Assembly (NCBI RefSeq): GCF_020096995.1
Contig: NZ_CP083692.1
Span: forward strand, 2,852,001 to 2,916,000
DNA from: Leucobacter sp. Psy1
Lineage (GTDB): Bacteria > Actinomycetota > Actinomycetes > Actinomycetales > Microbacteriaceae
Direction: 5' to 3'
Length of the DNA stretch: 64,000 nucleotides
Positions 25,596-33,752 of the stretch are shown here, in pieces. The notes below the pieces were generated by a model. That model was not told the origin of the DNA and did not search any database. It was given only the letters and a program-made list of their open reading frames with translations. Position 1 is the first letter of the stretch. Every line of letters starts with the position of its first letter. Position numbers and translations under genes: made by a program.

Positions 25596-26417
25596 TCACG
25601 TGACGAATTGATGCAATGAGCGAAAGGCAGCTTTTGCCCGTTCCAGCGGCGGTCGCGCCGCAGCGTCCGCGAACGGCGCCTCTACCGACAGTGATGCAGA
25701 GGAATCGAGAGTCGCCACAATCTCGCGCACAGGGATGTCGCCGTCTCCGGGGAGAAGTCGTCCCGTCCGTGCTTCCAGAAGCGCTGCTTCAGGCGATGCA
25801 AGAACGGGCTCGACCGGGCCGTCGCACAGCTGAGCGTAGGGGAGCAGACGGGGCGGCACCTGTGCGAGTTCTTCCCAGGTCCCTCCCGATCGCTGCAGGT
25901 GGAGCGAGTCCAACAGGATCGTTGCCGCCGGGTGATCGACTGCCTCGACTACCGAAAGCGCATCGGCCAATGTTACGAGCTCGGAGAAGATCATGAACTC
26001 CAAGCCGATGCTCAAGTTCCGCGCCTGGGCCTCCTCGCACAGTCGGGCAACCCTTCCGATCAGCCTCGACCGCTCTGGGTCGTTGCAGTTCACGCCGACG
26101 TACGTCGCACCGAGTTCTGCCGCTGCATCGAGAATCTGCAAGCCCTCCGCGAGGTCCGGCTCCGGCCTGAGACGCAGCACCTCGACGTCGAGCACCTGTA
26201 CTCCGGTGTCCTCGAGTCGTCGCAGCGTCTCCCGCATCATGGGCGTACCGCCGCCGAGCATGGGCCACGCAGTGTCAGTGCCCCCCGGAAAGACTCGAAT
26301 CCCGACCGAATCGAAGCCTGCCTCGGCAGCATGCACGACCAGCTCAGGTGGCGAGACATCGATCAGGGTCAACGGCGAAAGCGACAGGCGGCGCAGGGCA
26401 TTCGCTGACATCTTCAC
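25596..26417 (-). CDS. Xylose-isomerase-like TIM barrel (sugar phosphate isomerase/epimerase family)
   Basis: A 273-residue protein with likely metal ligands Glu in IGLEFMIFSE, Asp and His in TILLDSLHLQRSG, Asp in QLCDGP and Glu in LSVEAPF. The family includes 3-dehydroshikimate dehydratase, inosose dehydratase and sugar epimerases. It is one of two such barrels in the operon; either could produce protocatechuate from dehydroshikimate, and the other could act on a modified hydroaromatic or sugar. The ATG overlaps the stop of the upstream dehydrogenase gene (ATGA); an alternative start two codons later begins MSAN. Confidence 0.75.
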   Translation of the reverse strand: MKMSANALRRLSLSPLTLIDVSPPELVVHAAEAGFDSVGIRVFPGGTDTAWPMLGGGTPMMRETLRRLEDTGVQVLDVEVLRLRPEPDLAEGLQILDAAAELGATYVGVNCNDPERSRLIGRVARLCEEAQARNLSIGLEFMIFSELVTLADALSVVEAVDHPAATILLDSLHLQRSGGTWEELAQVPPRLLPYAQLCDGPVEPVLASPEAALLEARTGRLLPGDGDIPVREIVATLDSSASLSVEAPFADAAARPPLERAKAAFRSLHQFVT

Positions 26418-27181
26418 ACCATCGGCGGCAGGTGCGAACCAGCCGTGACGTGGATCACTTGCCCGGTGATATTCCGAGCCCGCTCAGATGCGAGAAATGC
26501 CACTGCCTGGGCGACGTCATCGGGATCGATGAGACGCCGCAACGGCGAATGCAATCGATATCGCTCCACCATCTGCTCCATGTCAGGGATATCGCTCCGT
26601 TGATCACTGAACGAGGTACGGACGAAGCTCGGCGAGACGGCGTTCGAGCGCACCCCCAACGGACCGAGTTCAACGGCGCACGACAAAGTGAACCCCACGA
26701 GTCCCGCTTTGGAACTCGAGTAGGCAGGATTTCGCGAGCCGCCGATATGTGCTCGTGATGCGATATTGACGATACTGCCGAATCCCTGATCTTCGAATAC
26801 AGGGAGTAAGACCTGAGTCATCAGCGCGGCCCCGCGAAGATTGACGTTCATCGTGAGGTCCCAAGCACTCTCAGTGACGGTCTCCAGAGTCATCGCGGGC
26901 TCGACACCGGCATTGTTCACGAGCACATCAGCTCGCCCGAACTCTCGACGGATGCGCTCGCCGCAACGGTTCACCGATTCCCGGTCAGTGATGTCAACCT
27001 CGAGAGGTATCGTCGCAATGCCAGCCTGCTCACTGAGTTCCGCTGCGACCCGCTCCATCGACTTCAGGTCTCGGTCCACGAGGGCCAAGTGGAATCCATC
27101 AACAGCGAGCCCGCGAGCGATGGCCGCTCCGAGACCCCCTCCTCCGCCGGTTACGACTGCCACAGGTTCTCGTCTTCGCAT
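26414..27181 (-). CDS. Short-chain dehydrogenase/reductase
   Basis: A 255-residue classical SDR with TGGGGGLG cofactor loop, NNAG, catalytic Ser in NIASRAH and YSSSK. AGGAGG lies 5-6 nt before the ATG at 27181. After the first strand, ALVDRD places Asp at the adenosine-ribose position, which favours NAD. It is the first gene of the catabolic operon, divergent from the IclR regulator. It may oxidise a ring hydroxyl of the starting hydroaromatic compound or a cis-dihydrodiol; the substrate is unknown. Confidence 0.88.
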   Translation of the reverse strand: MRRREPVAVVTGGGGGLGAAIARGLAVDGFHLALVDRDLKSMERVAAELSEQAGIATIPLEVDITDRESVNRCGERIRREFGRADVLVNNAGVEPAMTLETVTESAWDLTMNVNLRGAALMTQVLLPVFEDQGFGSIVNIASRAHIGGSRNPAYSSSKAGLVGFTLSCAVELGPLGVRSNAVSPSFVRTSFSDQRSDIPDMEQMVERYRLHSPLRRLIDPDDVAQAVAFLASERARNITGQVIHVTAGSHLPPMV

Positions 27182-27259
27182 GACCCCTCCTGAGCATTCT
27201 CGAAGCGGTGCCCTGACTTCCAGCACCGAGGCGCCGCTCCGGTTCCCGGCGCCGACACT

Positions 27260-27289
27260 TTGACAGTGTCAATCCGATTCCCCGATACT
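27260..27289 (+). promoter_or_regulatory. Promoter with overlapping dyad; predicted leaderless start of the IclR gene
   Basis: TTGACA (27260-27265), an 18-bp spacer and GATACT (27284-27289) place the transcription start about 7 nt on, at the A of the ATG at 27296, so the mRNA is probably leaderless, which fits the lack of an RBS. The -35 box is the left arm of TTGACA-G-TGTCAA (27260-27272), a good autoregulatory operator that also faces the catabolic operon. Confidence 0.6.
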
Positions 27290-27295
27290 TCCATC

Positions 27296-28087
27296 ATGCG
27301 TACCACTGAGCGGAACACGCCGCCATCGATGATCGGGCGGGTAAAGCTCGTCTTATCCGCATTCCGGGCCACCGACCGCAGTCTCGGCGTTTCCGAGATC
27401 GCACGTCGTACTGGTCTCGCGAAATCGACCGTCTCGCGCATCGGCAGCGAGCTCGTCGAGCACGGTTTCCTCGAGCGTCGAGGCGACGAATTCGAGCTCG
27501 GTCTCCGTCTGTTCGAACTGGGGGAACTCGCGACGAAGCCGAAGGACCTGAAGCGCCTTGCGCTTGCACACATGACTGATCTACGCAGTGCGACCGGTCA
27601 AACCATCCATCTCGCCGTGCTTGAGGCTGTCGAGGTCGTGTACATCGAGATCTTGCGCAGTAAGAGCGCCCCACCGCTTCCTTCGCGCGTCGGCGGCCGC
27701 ATGCCAGCGCATGCTACGGGTGTCGGTAAAGCTCTCCTGGCATTCTCTGGTGAATCCGTCGTCGAACGCAGGATCGCCGCGGGCCTTCACGAGGTGGGAC
27801 CAGGGACCATTATCGACGAAGAGCAGTTCCGCGCATCACTGCTGCATGTCAGGTCGGCTGGGATCTCCTATGAATACGAGGAATCGCGGACGGGCGTGTG
27901 CTGTGTGGCCGCGCCGATCCTCGCGCCGGATGGTCACGCGGTGGCAGCAATATCGGTCAGTGCACAAGTCGGCACAGTCAATCTCGAGCGGATCGGCCCA
28001 GCCGTCCAGACCGCCGCTCTGGCACTTGCCCGGAATGTCGCCCGTCGCCCGAATCTCTTTCAGCAGAGCACGCAGCGCGAGGAATAA
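27296..28087 (+). CDS. IclR-family regulator of the hydroaromatic catabolic operon
   Basis: A 263-residue regulator with the winged helix VSEIARRTGLAKSTVSRIG (about residues 35-55) and the IclR effector domain, including GKALLAF and a C-terminal AAISVSAQ strand. It diverges from the 14.5-kb operon and is the obvious local regulator. The family includes PcaR/PobR-type activators and repressors of aromatic genes. The start was chosen at the ATG at 27296 because a promoter ends 6 nt before it; a TTG frame from 27260 would run through the promoter. The effector may be quinate, shikimate, protocatechuate or a ring-cleavage acid. Confidence 0.87.
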   Translation: MRTTERNTPPSMIGRVKLVLSAFRATDRSLGVSEIARRTGLAKSTVSRIGSELVEHGFLERRGDEFELGLRLFELGELATKPKDLKRLALAHMTDLRSATGQTIHLAVLEAVEVVYIEILRSKSAPPLPSRVGGRMPAHATGVGKALLAFSGESVVERRIAAGLHEVGPGTIIDEEQFRASLLHVRSAGISYEYEESRTGVCCVAAPILAPDGHAVAAISVSAQVGTVNLERIGPAVQTAALALARNVARRPNLFQQSTQREE

Positions 28088-28117
28088 CACACCGTCCAGA
28101 CCCTCCGTGCCCTTCTC

Positions 28118-29695
28118 CTACTCCCCGTTCTCGAGGATCACCCGCCGCACGTCGTCGCGGCTCTTGATCTTGCCCTGCTTGATGGCATCCTGCACGATGA
28201 CCTCCTGGGAGGCGGTAACCACGGGCACTTCCTCACCGCTGGCGTCGACGATCTTGCCGTCCTTGATGGTGTCGCCCTCGGCGAGGACGGACTTGCCGAC
28301 GAGTAGACGGGCGAGGTCTTCCTCCCGGATGACGCGGCCGGTGCCGGGGATGAAGGCCGAGCGCTCCCCCGACTTTCCGCCGATGTGGTTGAACAGGATG
28401 TTCAGTACGACGGCCATGATGGCGGCCGACGAGATACCGGAGTGCAGGATGATGCCGACCCAGTTCGGGAATGCGTCGTAGAACGCGGGCTCGACGACCG
28501 GGATCAGGCCGAACGCGAGCGACACGGCGACGATGATCATGTTCATGTTGCCCTCGTAGTTCACCTTGGCGAGAGTGCGGATGCCCGCGGACGCGACGGT
28601 GCCGAAGAGCACGATGCCCGCGCCGCCGAGCACCGGGGAAGGGACGGCGGCGACGAGTCCGCCGACCACGGGGAGCAGGCCGAGCACCACAAGGATGAAC
28701 CCGCCAGCCGTGACGACGAAGCGCGACTTGACGCCGGTGATGGCGACGAGCCCGACGTTCTGGGCGAAGGCCGACTGGGTGAACGAGTTGAACACGGGTG
28801 ACACGGCGGATGAAAGCATGTCGGCGCGCAGGCCGGCCGCGATCCGCTTCGAGTCGACCTTCGTGCCGACGATCTCACCGACCGCGATGATGTCGGCCGT
28901 GGTCTCGGTCATGGTCACGATGATGACGATGAACATCGAGATGACCGCTGCCACGGACACGGTGGGCCAGCCGAAGGCGAAGGGCTCGGGGACCGCGAAG
29001 AAACCGCGCTCGGTCACGCTCGAGAAGTCCGCCCAGCCGAAGATGGCGCAGACCGCCGTGCCGATGACGATGGACAGGAGGATGGCGAGCCGTGAGATGA
29101 CGGCGAATCCGACCTTGCTCAGGATGAGGACGAGCGCCAGGGTGCCGACGGCGATCAGGATGTTCCGGAGCCCGCCGTGCTCGGGATCGTCGGGGTTGCT
29201 CCCCATCGCCCAGCCCGCCGCTACGGGCATGAGTGACAGCCCGATCGTCGTGATCACGGTGCCGGTGACGACGGGCGGGAAGAACCGGACGATCTTCGCG
29301 AAGAACGGGGCGACGATCAGGCCGATGAGGGAGGCGACGATCACGGATCCGAAGACGCCCTGCAGCCCCTCGCCGCCGGCGAGAATCGCCGTCATGGTCG
29401 CCACGCCGGCGAAGGAGACACCCTGCACGAGGGGCAGCTTCGATCCGAAGAACGGCAAGCCCCACGACTGCAGGATCGTCGCCAGGCCGCCGACGAACAA
29501 GCACGAGGCGATGAGCAGGCTGATCTCAGCCGACTCGAGCCCCGCGGCGTTGCCGATCACCAGCGGAACGGCGATGATGCCGCCGTACATCGTGAGGACG
29601 TGCTGCATGCCGTAGGCGAGCAGCGAGCCGAACGGCAGGCGCTCGTCTTCGGGGCGGAGCGGTGCGGCAGGAGTGTTCTTCTTCGGTGCAGACAT
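28118..29695 (-). CDS. NCS2-family xanthine/uric acid permease
   Basis: A 525-residue membrane protein with about 14 hydrophobic segments. The NAT signature appears as QNVGLVAITGVKSRFV, and YGMQHVLTMYGG is in the first helix, both typical of bacterial xanthine/urate symporters. A hydrophilic C-terminal extension of about 70 residues contains IKDGKIVDASGEEV, unusual in length for the family. The divergent 8-oxoguanine deaminase makes urate, so urate or an oxidised purine is a likely substrate. The start at 29695 begins the normal N-terminus; the frame is open further upstream without an RBS. Confidence 0.9.
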   Translation of the reverse strand: MSAPKKNTPAAPLRPEDERLPFGSLLAYGMQHVLTMYGGIIAVPLVIGNAAGLESAEISLLIASCLFVGGLATILQSWGLPFFGSKLPLVQGVSFAGVATMTAILAGGEGLQGVFGSVIVASLIGLIVAPFFAKIVRFFPPVVTGTVITTIGLSLMPVAAGWAMGSNPDDPEHGGLRNILIAVGTLALVLILSKVGFAVISRLAILLSIVIGTAVCAIFGWADFSSVTERGFFAVPEPFAFGWPTVSVAAVISMFIVIIVTMTETTADIIAVGEIVGTKVDSKRIAAGLRADMLSSAVSPVFNSFTQSAFAQNVGLVAITGVKSRFVVTAGGFILVVLGLLPVVGGLVAAVPSPVLGGAGIVLFGTVASAGIRTLAKVNYEGNMNMIIVAVSLAFGLIPVVEPAFYDAFPNWVGIILHSGISSAAIMAVVLNILFNHIGGKSGERSAFIPGTGRVIREEDLARLLVGKSVLAEGDTIKDGKIVDASGEEVPVVTASQEVIVQDAIKQGKIKSRDDVRRVILENGE

Positions 29696-29759
29696 GAATG
29701 ACGCTCTCCATCGAGGTTCATGGGCCGGGCGGATCGCCGGACGGCGCCCTCCCCCACGA

Positions 29760-29775
29760 CGGAACATTCATTCCG
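29760..29775. promoter_or_regulatory. Inverted repeat in the permease leader
   Basis: CGGAA-N6-TTCCG lies between the permease promoter and its start codon, a good position for a repressor site. Confidence 0.35.
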
Positions 29776-29803
29776 CATCGTGGCAACAAACTTTCTGTGA
29801 GCG

Positions 29804-29832
29804 ATCGTAGGTCACGGATTCGAGAACGGCAA
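29804..29832 (-). promoter_or_regulatory. Promoter of the purine permease
   Basis: Read on the minus strand, TTGCCG (29832-29827), a 17-bp spacer and TACGAT (29809-29804) form a good sigma-70-type promoter about 110 bp before the permease start. Confidence 0.55.
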
Positions 29833-29849
29833 GACCCGATATTCCACGC

Positions 29850-29880
29850 TTGACGTCGGACGCGCCCCCCGTGTTACGCT
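29850..29880 (+). promoter_or_regulatory. Candidate promoter of 8-oxoguanine deaminase
   Basis: TTGACG (29850-29855) and TACGCT (29875-29880), 19 bp apart, would give a leader of about 100 nt. The leader has a weak CTGGCG/CGCCAG hairpin (29938-29970); no known riboswitch is recognised. Apart from these sites the gap from 29696 to 29985 is empty. Confidence 0.45.
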
Positions 29881-29985
29881 TCCCCGCATCGGCGACGCAC
29901 GCCGGTCGGCGGAGCAGCAGACGCCGGAATACCTGAGCTGGCGGCATCCGCCTCCGGTTCGTGTCGCCAGCGGAGAGGCGACACC

Positions 29986-31344
29986 ATGACCAGGATCTGG
30001 TTCCGCGACCCGCTCGCGATCCACCTCGGGCGCGATACCGATGCGAGCCGAGCGGCCCGCGGCATCGTCGTCGACACGACGCTCGGCACGATCGTCGAAC
30101 TCGTCCCGGCCGGCGTCGAGCCGGCAGCAGACGAGACGTTCGACGCGAGCGCGCACGTGCTCACGCCCGGGCTGATCAACACGCACCACCACTTCTATCA
30201 AACGCTCACCCGCGCCTGGGCTCCGGTCGCGAATCTGCCGCTGTTCGGGTGGCTCGTGAACCTCTACCCGGTGTGGGCGCGTCTCACCCCGCGGGCGCTC
30301 GAACTGGCGAGCACCGTCGCGATGGCCGAGCTGCTCGAGTCGGGCTGCACGACCGCCGCGGACCACCACTACCTGTTCCCCGACGGCATGGACGACGCGA
30401 TCGACACTCAGGTGTCGGCCGCGCGCCGGCTCGGCATGCGCGTGGTGCTCACCCGCGGGTCGATGTCGCTCGGCGAAGCGGACGGCGGGCTCCCGCCGCA
30501 GCAGACGGTGCAGGATCCGGAGACGATCCTCGCCGATTCCGAGCGGCTCGTCTCCCGCTACCACGAGCGCGGCGCCGGAGCCATGACGCAGATCGCGCTC
30601 GCGCCCTGCTCCCCGTTCTCGGTCACCACGGAGCTCATGGCGGCGAGCGCGGCGCTGGCCGAGCGACTGGACGTCCGCCTGCACACCCACCTCGCCGAAA
30701 CATTGGACGAGGAGGACTTCTGCCGCGAGCGCTTCGGTCTGCGCACCGTCGACTATCTGGACTCGGTGGGCTGGTTGACCGACCGCACCTGGCTCGCGCA
30801 CGGCGTCCACTTCGACGACGACGAGATCGCGCGACTCGGCAACGCCGGGGTCGCGGTGGCGCACTGCCCGACCTCGAACATGCGCCTCGCGTCCGGCATC
30901 GCGCGGTCGGTCGAGCTGGAGGACGCGGGCGTGCCAGTCGGACTCGGGGTCGACGGGTCGGCATCGAACGACGCGTCGAACCTCATCCGCGAGGTGAGAC
31001 AGGCGCTCTACGTGCAGCGTCTGCGGTACGGGGCTGAGCGAGTGACGAGCGCTCGAGTGCTCGACTGGGCGACCACCGGGTCGGCTCGGGCGCTCGGTCG
31101 AAGCGACATCGGCAGGATCGAAGTCGGCATGCAGGCCGACCTCGCACTGTTCCGCCTCGATGGGCTGGCATTCTCCGGGGCCCATGATCCGCTCGCCGCG
31201 CTCGTCCTCTGCGGGGCCGAGCGTGCGGACCGCGTGATGGTCGGCGGTCAGTGGCGGGTCATCGACGGGCGGGTGTCCGGGCTGGACACTGAGGCGCTCA
31301 TCGCCGCCCACCGGGAGGAGGCGCGCAAGCTCGTCACAGGGTGA
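29986..31344 (+). CDS. 8-oxoguanine deaminase (amidohydrolase family)
   Basis: A 452-residue amidohydrolase. Zinc and catalytic motifs are visible: INTHHHFYQTLTRAW, the HTHLAET site, LAHGVHF and VGLGVDGSASND. The string CTTAADHHYLFPDG and the following TRGSMSLGEADGGLPP are characteristic of the 8-oxoguanine deaminase branch of the ATZ/TRZ group. It converts 8-oxoguanine to urate and ammonia. GGAGAGG lies 8 nt before the ATG. Divergence from the NCS2 permease supports purine salvage or clearance of oxidised bases. Its last 11 bases overlap the end of the convergent ligase gene. Confidence 0.92.
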   Translation: MTRIWFRDPLAIHLGRDTDASRAARGIVVDTTLGTIVELVPAGVEPAADETFDASAHVLTPGLINTHHHFYQTLTRAWAPVANLPLFGWLVNLYPVWARLTPRALELASTVAMAELLESGCTTAADHHYLFPDGMDDAIDTQVSAARRLGMRVVLTRGSMSLGEADGGLPPQQTVQDPETILADSERLVSRYHERGAGAMTQIALAPCSPFSVTTELMAASAALAERLDVRLHTHLAETLDEEDFCRERFGLRTVDYLDSVGWLTDRTWLAHGVHFDDDEIARLGNAGVAVAHCPTSNMRLASGIARSVELEDAGVPVGLGVDGSASNDASNLIREVRQALYVQRLRYGAERVTSARVLDWATTGSARALGRSDIGRIEVGMQADLALFRLDGLAFSGAHDPLAALVLCGAERADRVMVGGQWRVIDGRVSGLDTEALIAAHREEARKLVTG

Positions 31345-32440
31345 CCCCGGCGTAGAGCGGCAGGAGGCCCGCGACGCCCTCGGCTGCGAAGCGGTCGAGC
31401 TGCTCCTGCGCCGGGCTCCCGACCGCAAGGCGATGCTCGAGGTACGCGGTCACACGGGCCGTGTCACCCGCCCGCTCCAGACCGGGCGCCGCGTACTCCG
31501 CCATCCGCCTTACGAGGTCGCGCGCCGGCAGCACTTCGGCGGTCGCGGGGTCGATGAGCGCCCCGGAGAGGCCGTCCCGAGCCGCCATCCACAGGGCACC
31601 GTCGATCATGTCGGCGCGCGCCGGCCAGGCGACGGGCTGCCCGGCCGACCACTCGCTGAGACTGCGCTCGACGATCCCCCGGACGAGGAGCGCGAAGCTC
31701 ACGGCCTGCGTGTGGTCGAGCTGCGCGTCCGCGATGCGCAGCTCGACCGTCGGGTACTGCTCCGAGAGCCGCGCGACCCAGGTGAGCATGCCCGCATCGA
31801 TGATGATGCCGCCTGACACGAGGCGCTCGACACCCGCCGTGTACTCCTCGCCGGAGACGAAGCCGTGCGGAAAACCAGCGAGCGGCCACGACAGCATCAC
31901 CATGTGCCTCCAGCTCGCGAACCCGGTCGGGGTGCCATCCCAGATCGGCGAGTTCGCCGTGAGCGCGAGGAGCGCCGGCGACCAGCGCGAGAGCGCCGCG
32001 ATCGCGGCGATGCCCGCGTCGCGATCGGGCACCTCGACGTGCACGTGGGTTCCCGAGACGTACTGGTGCGCAGCTGCGTGGCGCAACATCGCAGCGATCT
32101 CGCGGTACCGCGGTTTCGGAGTGATCGTACCGGCGACCTCGCCGCCGACCGGTGGGAGTCCGGTGCCAGCGATAAGGATCCCCTGCGCTTCGGCGGCTGC
32201 GGCCGCGCGGGCGCGGAAGTCGGCGAGGGAGCGATCCGCCTCTGCGCCGGTGGTGCACACGGGGGTTGCGGTCTCGATCTGGCTGCAGAAGAACTCGCGA
32301 TCCGCACGCCGCTCCAGCTCGGCGTCCGACCACAGGAGCGCGGCAGCGCGATCTCTCGGCTCACCGGTGGAGCTGTCGAGAAGCAGGTACTCCTCCTCGA
32401 CGCCGAACGTGCGTGGTTCCGGGTGTCCTGCTGCGCTCAT
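31334..32440 (-). CDS. ybdK: YbdK-type carboxylate-amine ligase (GCS2 family)
   Basis: A 368-residue protein of the glutamate-cysteine ligase 2 family: FGVEEEYLLLD at the N-terminus, QIETATPVC, YVSGTHVHVEVPDRD and ELRIADAQLDHTQ. The family has weak gamma-glutamylcysteine ligase activity; the physiological substrate is often not known. GGAGC sits 5 nt before the ATG at 32440. It converges with the deaminase gene, overlapping it by 11 bp. Actinobacteria use mycothiol rather than glutathione, so a different amide product is plausible. Confidence 0.88.
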   Translation of the reverse strand: MSAAGHPEPRTFGVEEEYLLLDSSTGEPRDRAAALLWSDAELERRADREFFCSQIETATPVCTTGAEADRSLADFRARAAAAAEAQGILIAGTGLPPVGGEVAGTITPKPRYREIAAMLRHAAAHQYVSGTHVHVEVPDRDAGIAAIAALSRWSPALLALTANSPIWDGTPTGFASWRHMVMLSWPLAGFPHGFVSGEEYTAGVERLVSGGIIIDAGMLTWVARLSEQYPTVELRIADAQLDHTQAVSFALLVRGIVERSLSEWSAGQPVAWPARADMIDGALWMAARDGLSGALIDPATAEVLPARDLVRRMAEYAAPGLERAGDTARVTAYLEHRLAVGSPAQEQLDRFAAEGVAGLLPLYAGVTL

Positions 32441-32603
32441 GCATTGCTCCGTTTCGAGGGGGCGGGTGAGACCACTGTAGGGGGCGGCGACGCCCCCGTC
32501 GACGGGGTGGCGCTGCCGTGCTCGCGTAGCACCCGGATGAGGCACACTGCAAGGCCCTACTCACCGAGGGCTCAAGGACACCTAATGGTCTCTATGAGGA
32601 TCA

Positions 32604-33752
32604 ATGCGCAACAGTGACGCCACCGGCCCGTCGGGGCCCGCCCTGCTCGAGCACGATCGCACTCCGGAGAAGTTCCCGCGAATCCGCGTCGCCTCGATTC
32701 CCGAGGACCACGTCTACGTGCGGCATCTCGCTCCCGAGCGCGACCTGCCGGGTATGCCGGTGGTGCAGCGCCTCCGAGACCCTGACCCCGACGACCCCGT
32801 CCGCCCCGCGCAGTCGCGGTGGTGGCCTCCCGTGATGCTCGAGGCCGAGTGGGTGCGCGAGCACCCGGAGTTCGACGTCATGCACCTCCAGTTCGGATTC
32901 GACGCCCGCACGCCCGAACAGTTGCAGAAGTGGATCGATGCGCTGCGGGAGACCGGCCGCCCGCTCGTCTACACCGTTCACGACCTGCGGAACCCGCATC
33001 ATCTCGACCGTCGGCTGCACGACGCCCAGCTCGACGTCATCGTGCCGCAAGCGGACGCACTCATCACCCTCACCCGCGGTGCTGCGGCCGAGATCCGTGA
33101 ACGCTGGGGGCGCGAGGCCCACGTCCTCCCCCACCCTCACGTGGTCGACTTCGCCACCATGGCCGAGCACGCGGAGCGTCCCCGCAATGCTTCGACGTTT
33201 CGAGTCGGCGTGCACGTGAAGAGCCTGCGCGCGAGCATGGACCCCCTGCCGGTGATCCGTGCCATCTGCGCCGCGACCGAGCAGTGGCCGGGCCTCGAAG
33301 TGCAGGTGAACGGTCACCGCGACGTGCTCGACGCCGACGGCGAACGATACGACGCCCCTCTGGCGGAGTTTCTGCAGACTGCCGCCGCGCACGGATCGCT
33401 CGACCTCCGCATCCACGACTTCTTGAGCGACGCCGAGCTGTGGGAGTATCTGTCTTCGCTCGACGTCTCGGTGCTCCCCTACCGGTTCGGCACCCACTCC
33501 GGGTGGCTGGAGGCCTGCCGCGATCTCGGGACAGCTGTCGTCGCACCGACCTGCGGGTACTTCCGAGATCAGGGACCGGTCTTCGAGTACACGCACGACG
33601 AACACGGCTTCGACGCCGAATCGCTCACGCGCGCACTGCGGCGGGCCAGAGACGCCGGACGACCGGATACCGCGTCCATTCGGACGCGCCGCGCGGAACG
33701 GGAGCGCGTCGCCGCGGCGCACTCACTGCTCTACGAACGGCTGCTGCGGTGA
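32604..33752 (+). CDS. Glycosyltransferase, first of a four-gene operon
   Basis: A 382-residue GT-B-like protein. HPEFDVMHLQFGFD and LVYTVHDLRNPHH in the first half resemble the acceptor domain of GT4 enzymes; a second Rossmann-like domain contains VGVHVKSLRASMD and SVLPYRFGTHSGWLEACRDLG, matching the donor-sugar E-x7-E-like region, though degenerate. It ends in a GTGA overlap with the next glycosyltransferase. No membrane segment is seen. Donor and acceptor are unknown. The ATG at 32604 has only a modest RBS (AGGA). Confidence 0.75.
   Translation: MRNSDATGPSGPALLEHDRTPEKFPRIRVASIPEDHVYVRHLAPERDLPGMPVVQRLRDPDPDDPVRPAQSRWWPPVMLEAEWVREHPEFDVMHLQFGFDARTPEQLQKWIDALRETGRPLVYTVHDLRNPHHLDRRLHDAQLDVIVPQADALITLTRGAAAEIRERWGREAHVLPHPHVVDFATMAEHAERPRNASTFRVGVHVKSLRASMDPLPVIRAICAATEQWPGLEVQVNGHRDVLDADGERYDAPLAEFLQTAAAHGSLDLRIHDFLSDAELWEYLSSLDVSVLPYRFGTHSGWLEACRDLGTAVVAPTCGYFRDQGPVFEYTHDEHGFDAESLTRALRRARDAGRPDTASIRTRRAERERVAAAHSLLYERLLR

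Noticed and set aside
29881..29985. Purine riboswitch in the leader of 8-oxoguanine deaminase
   Set aside because: Only a weak 6-bp hairpin; none of the conserved purine-aptamer loop sequences could be seen.
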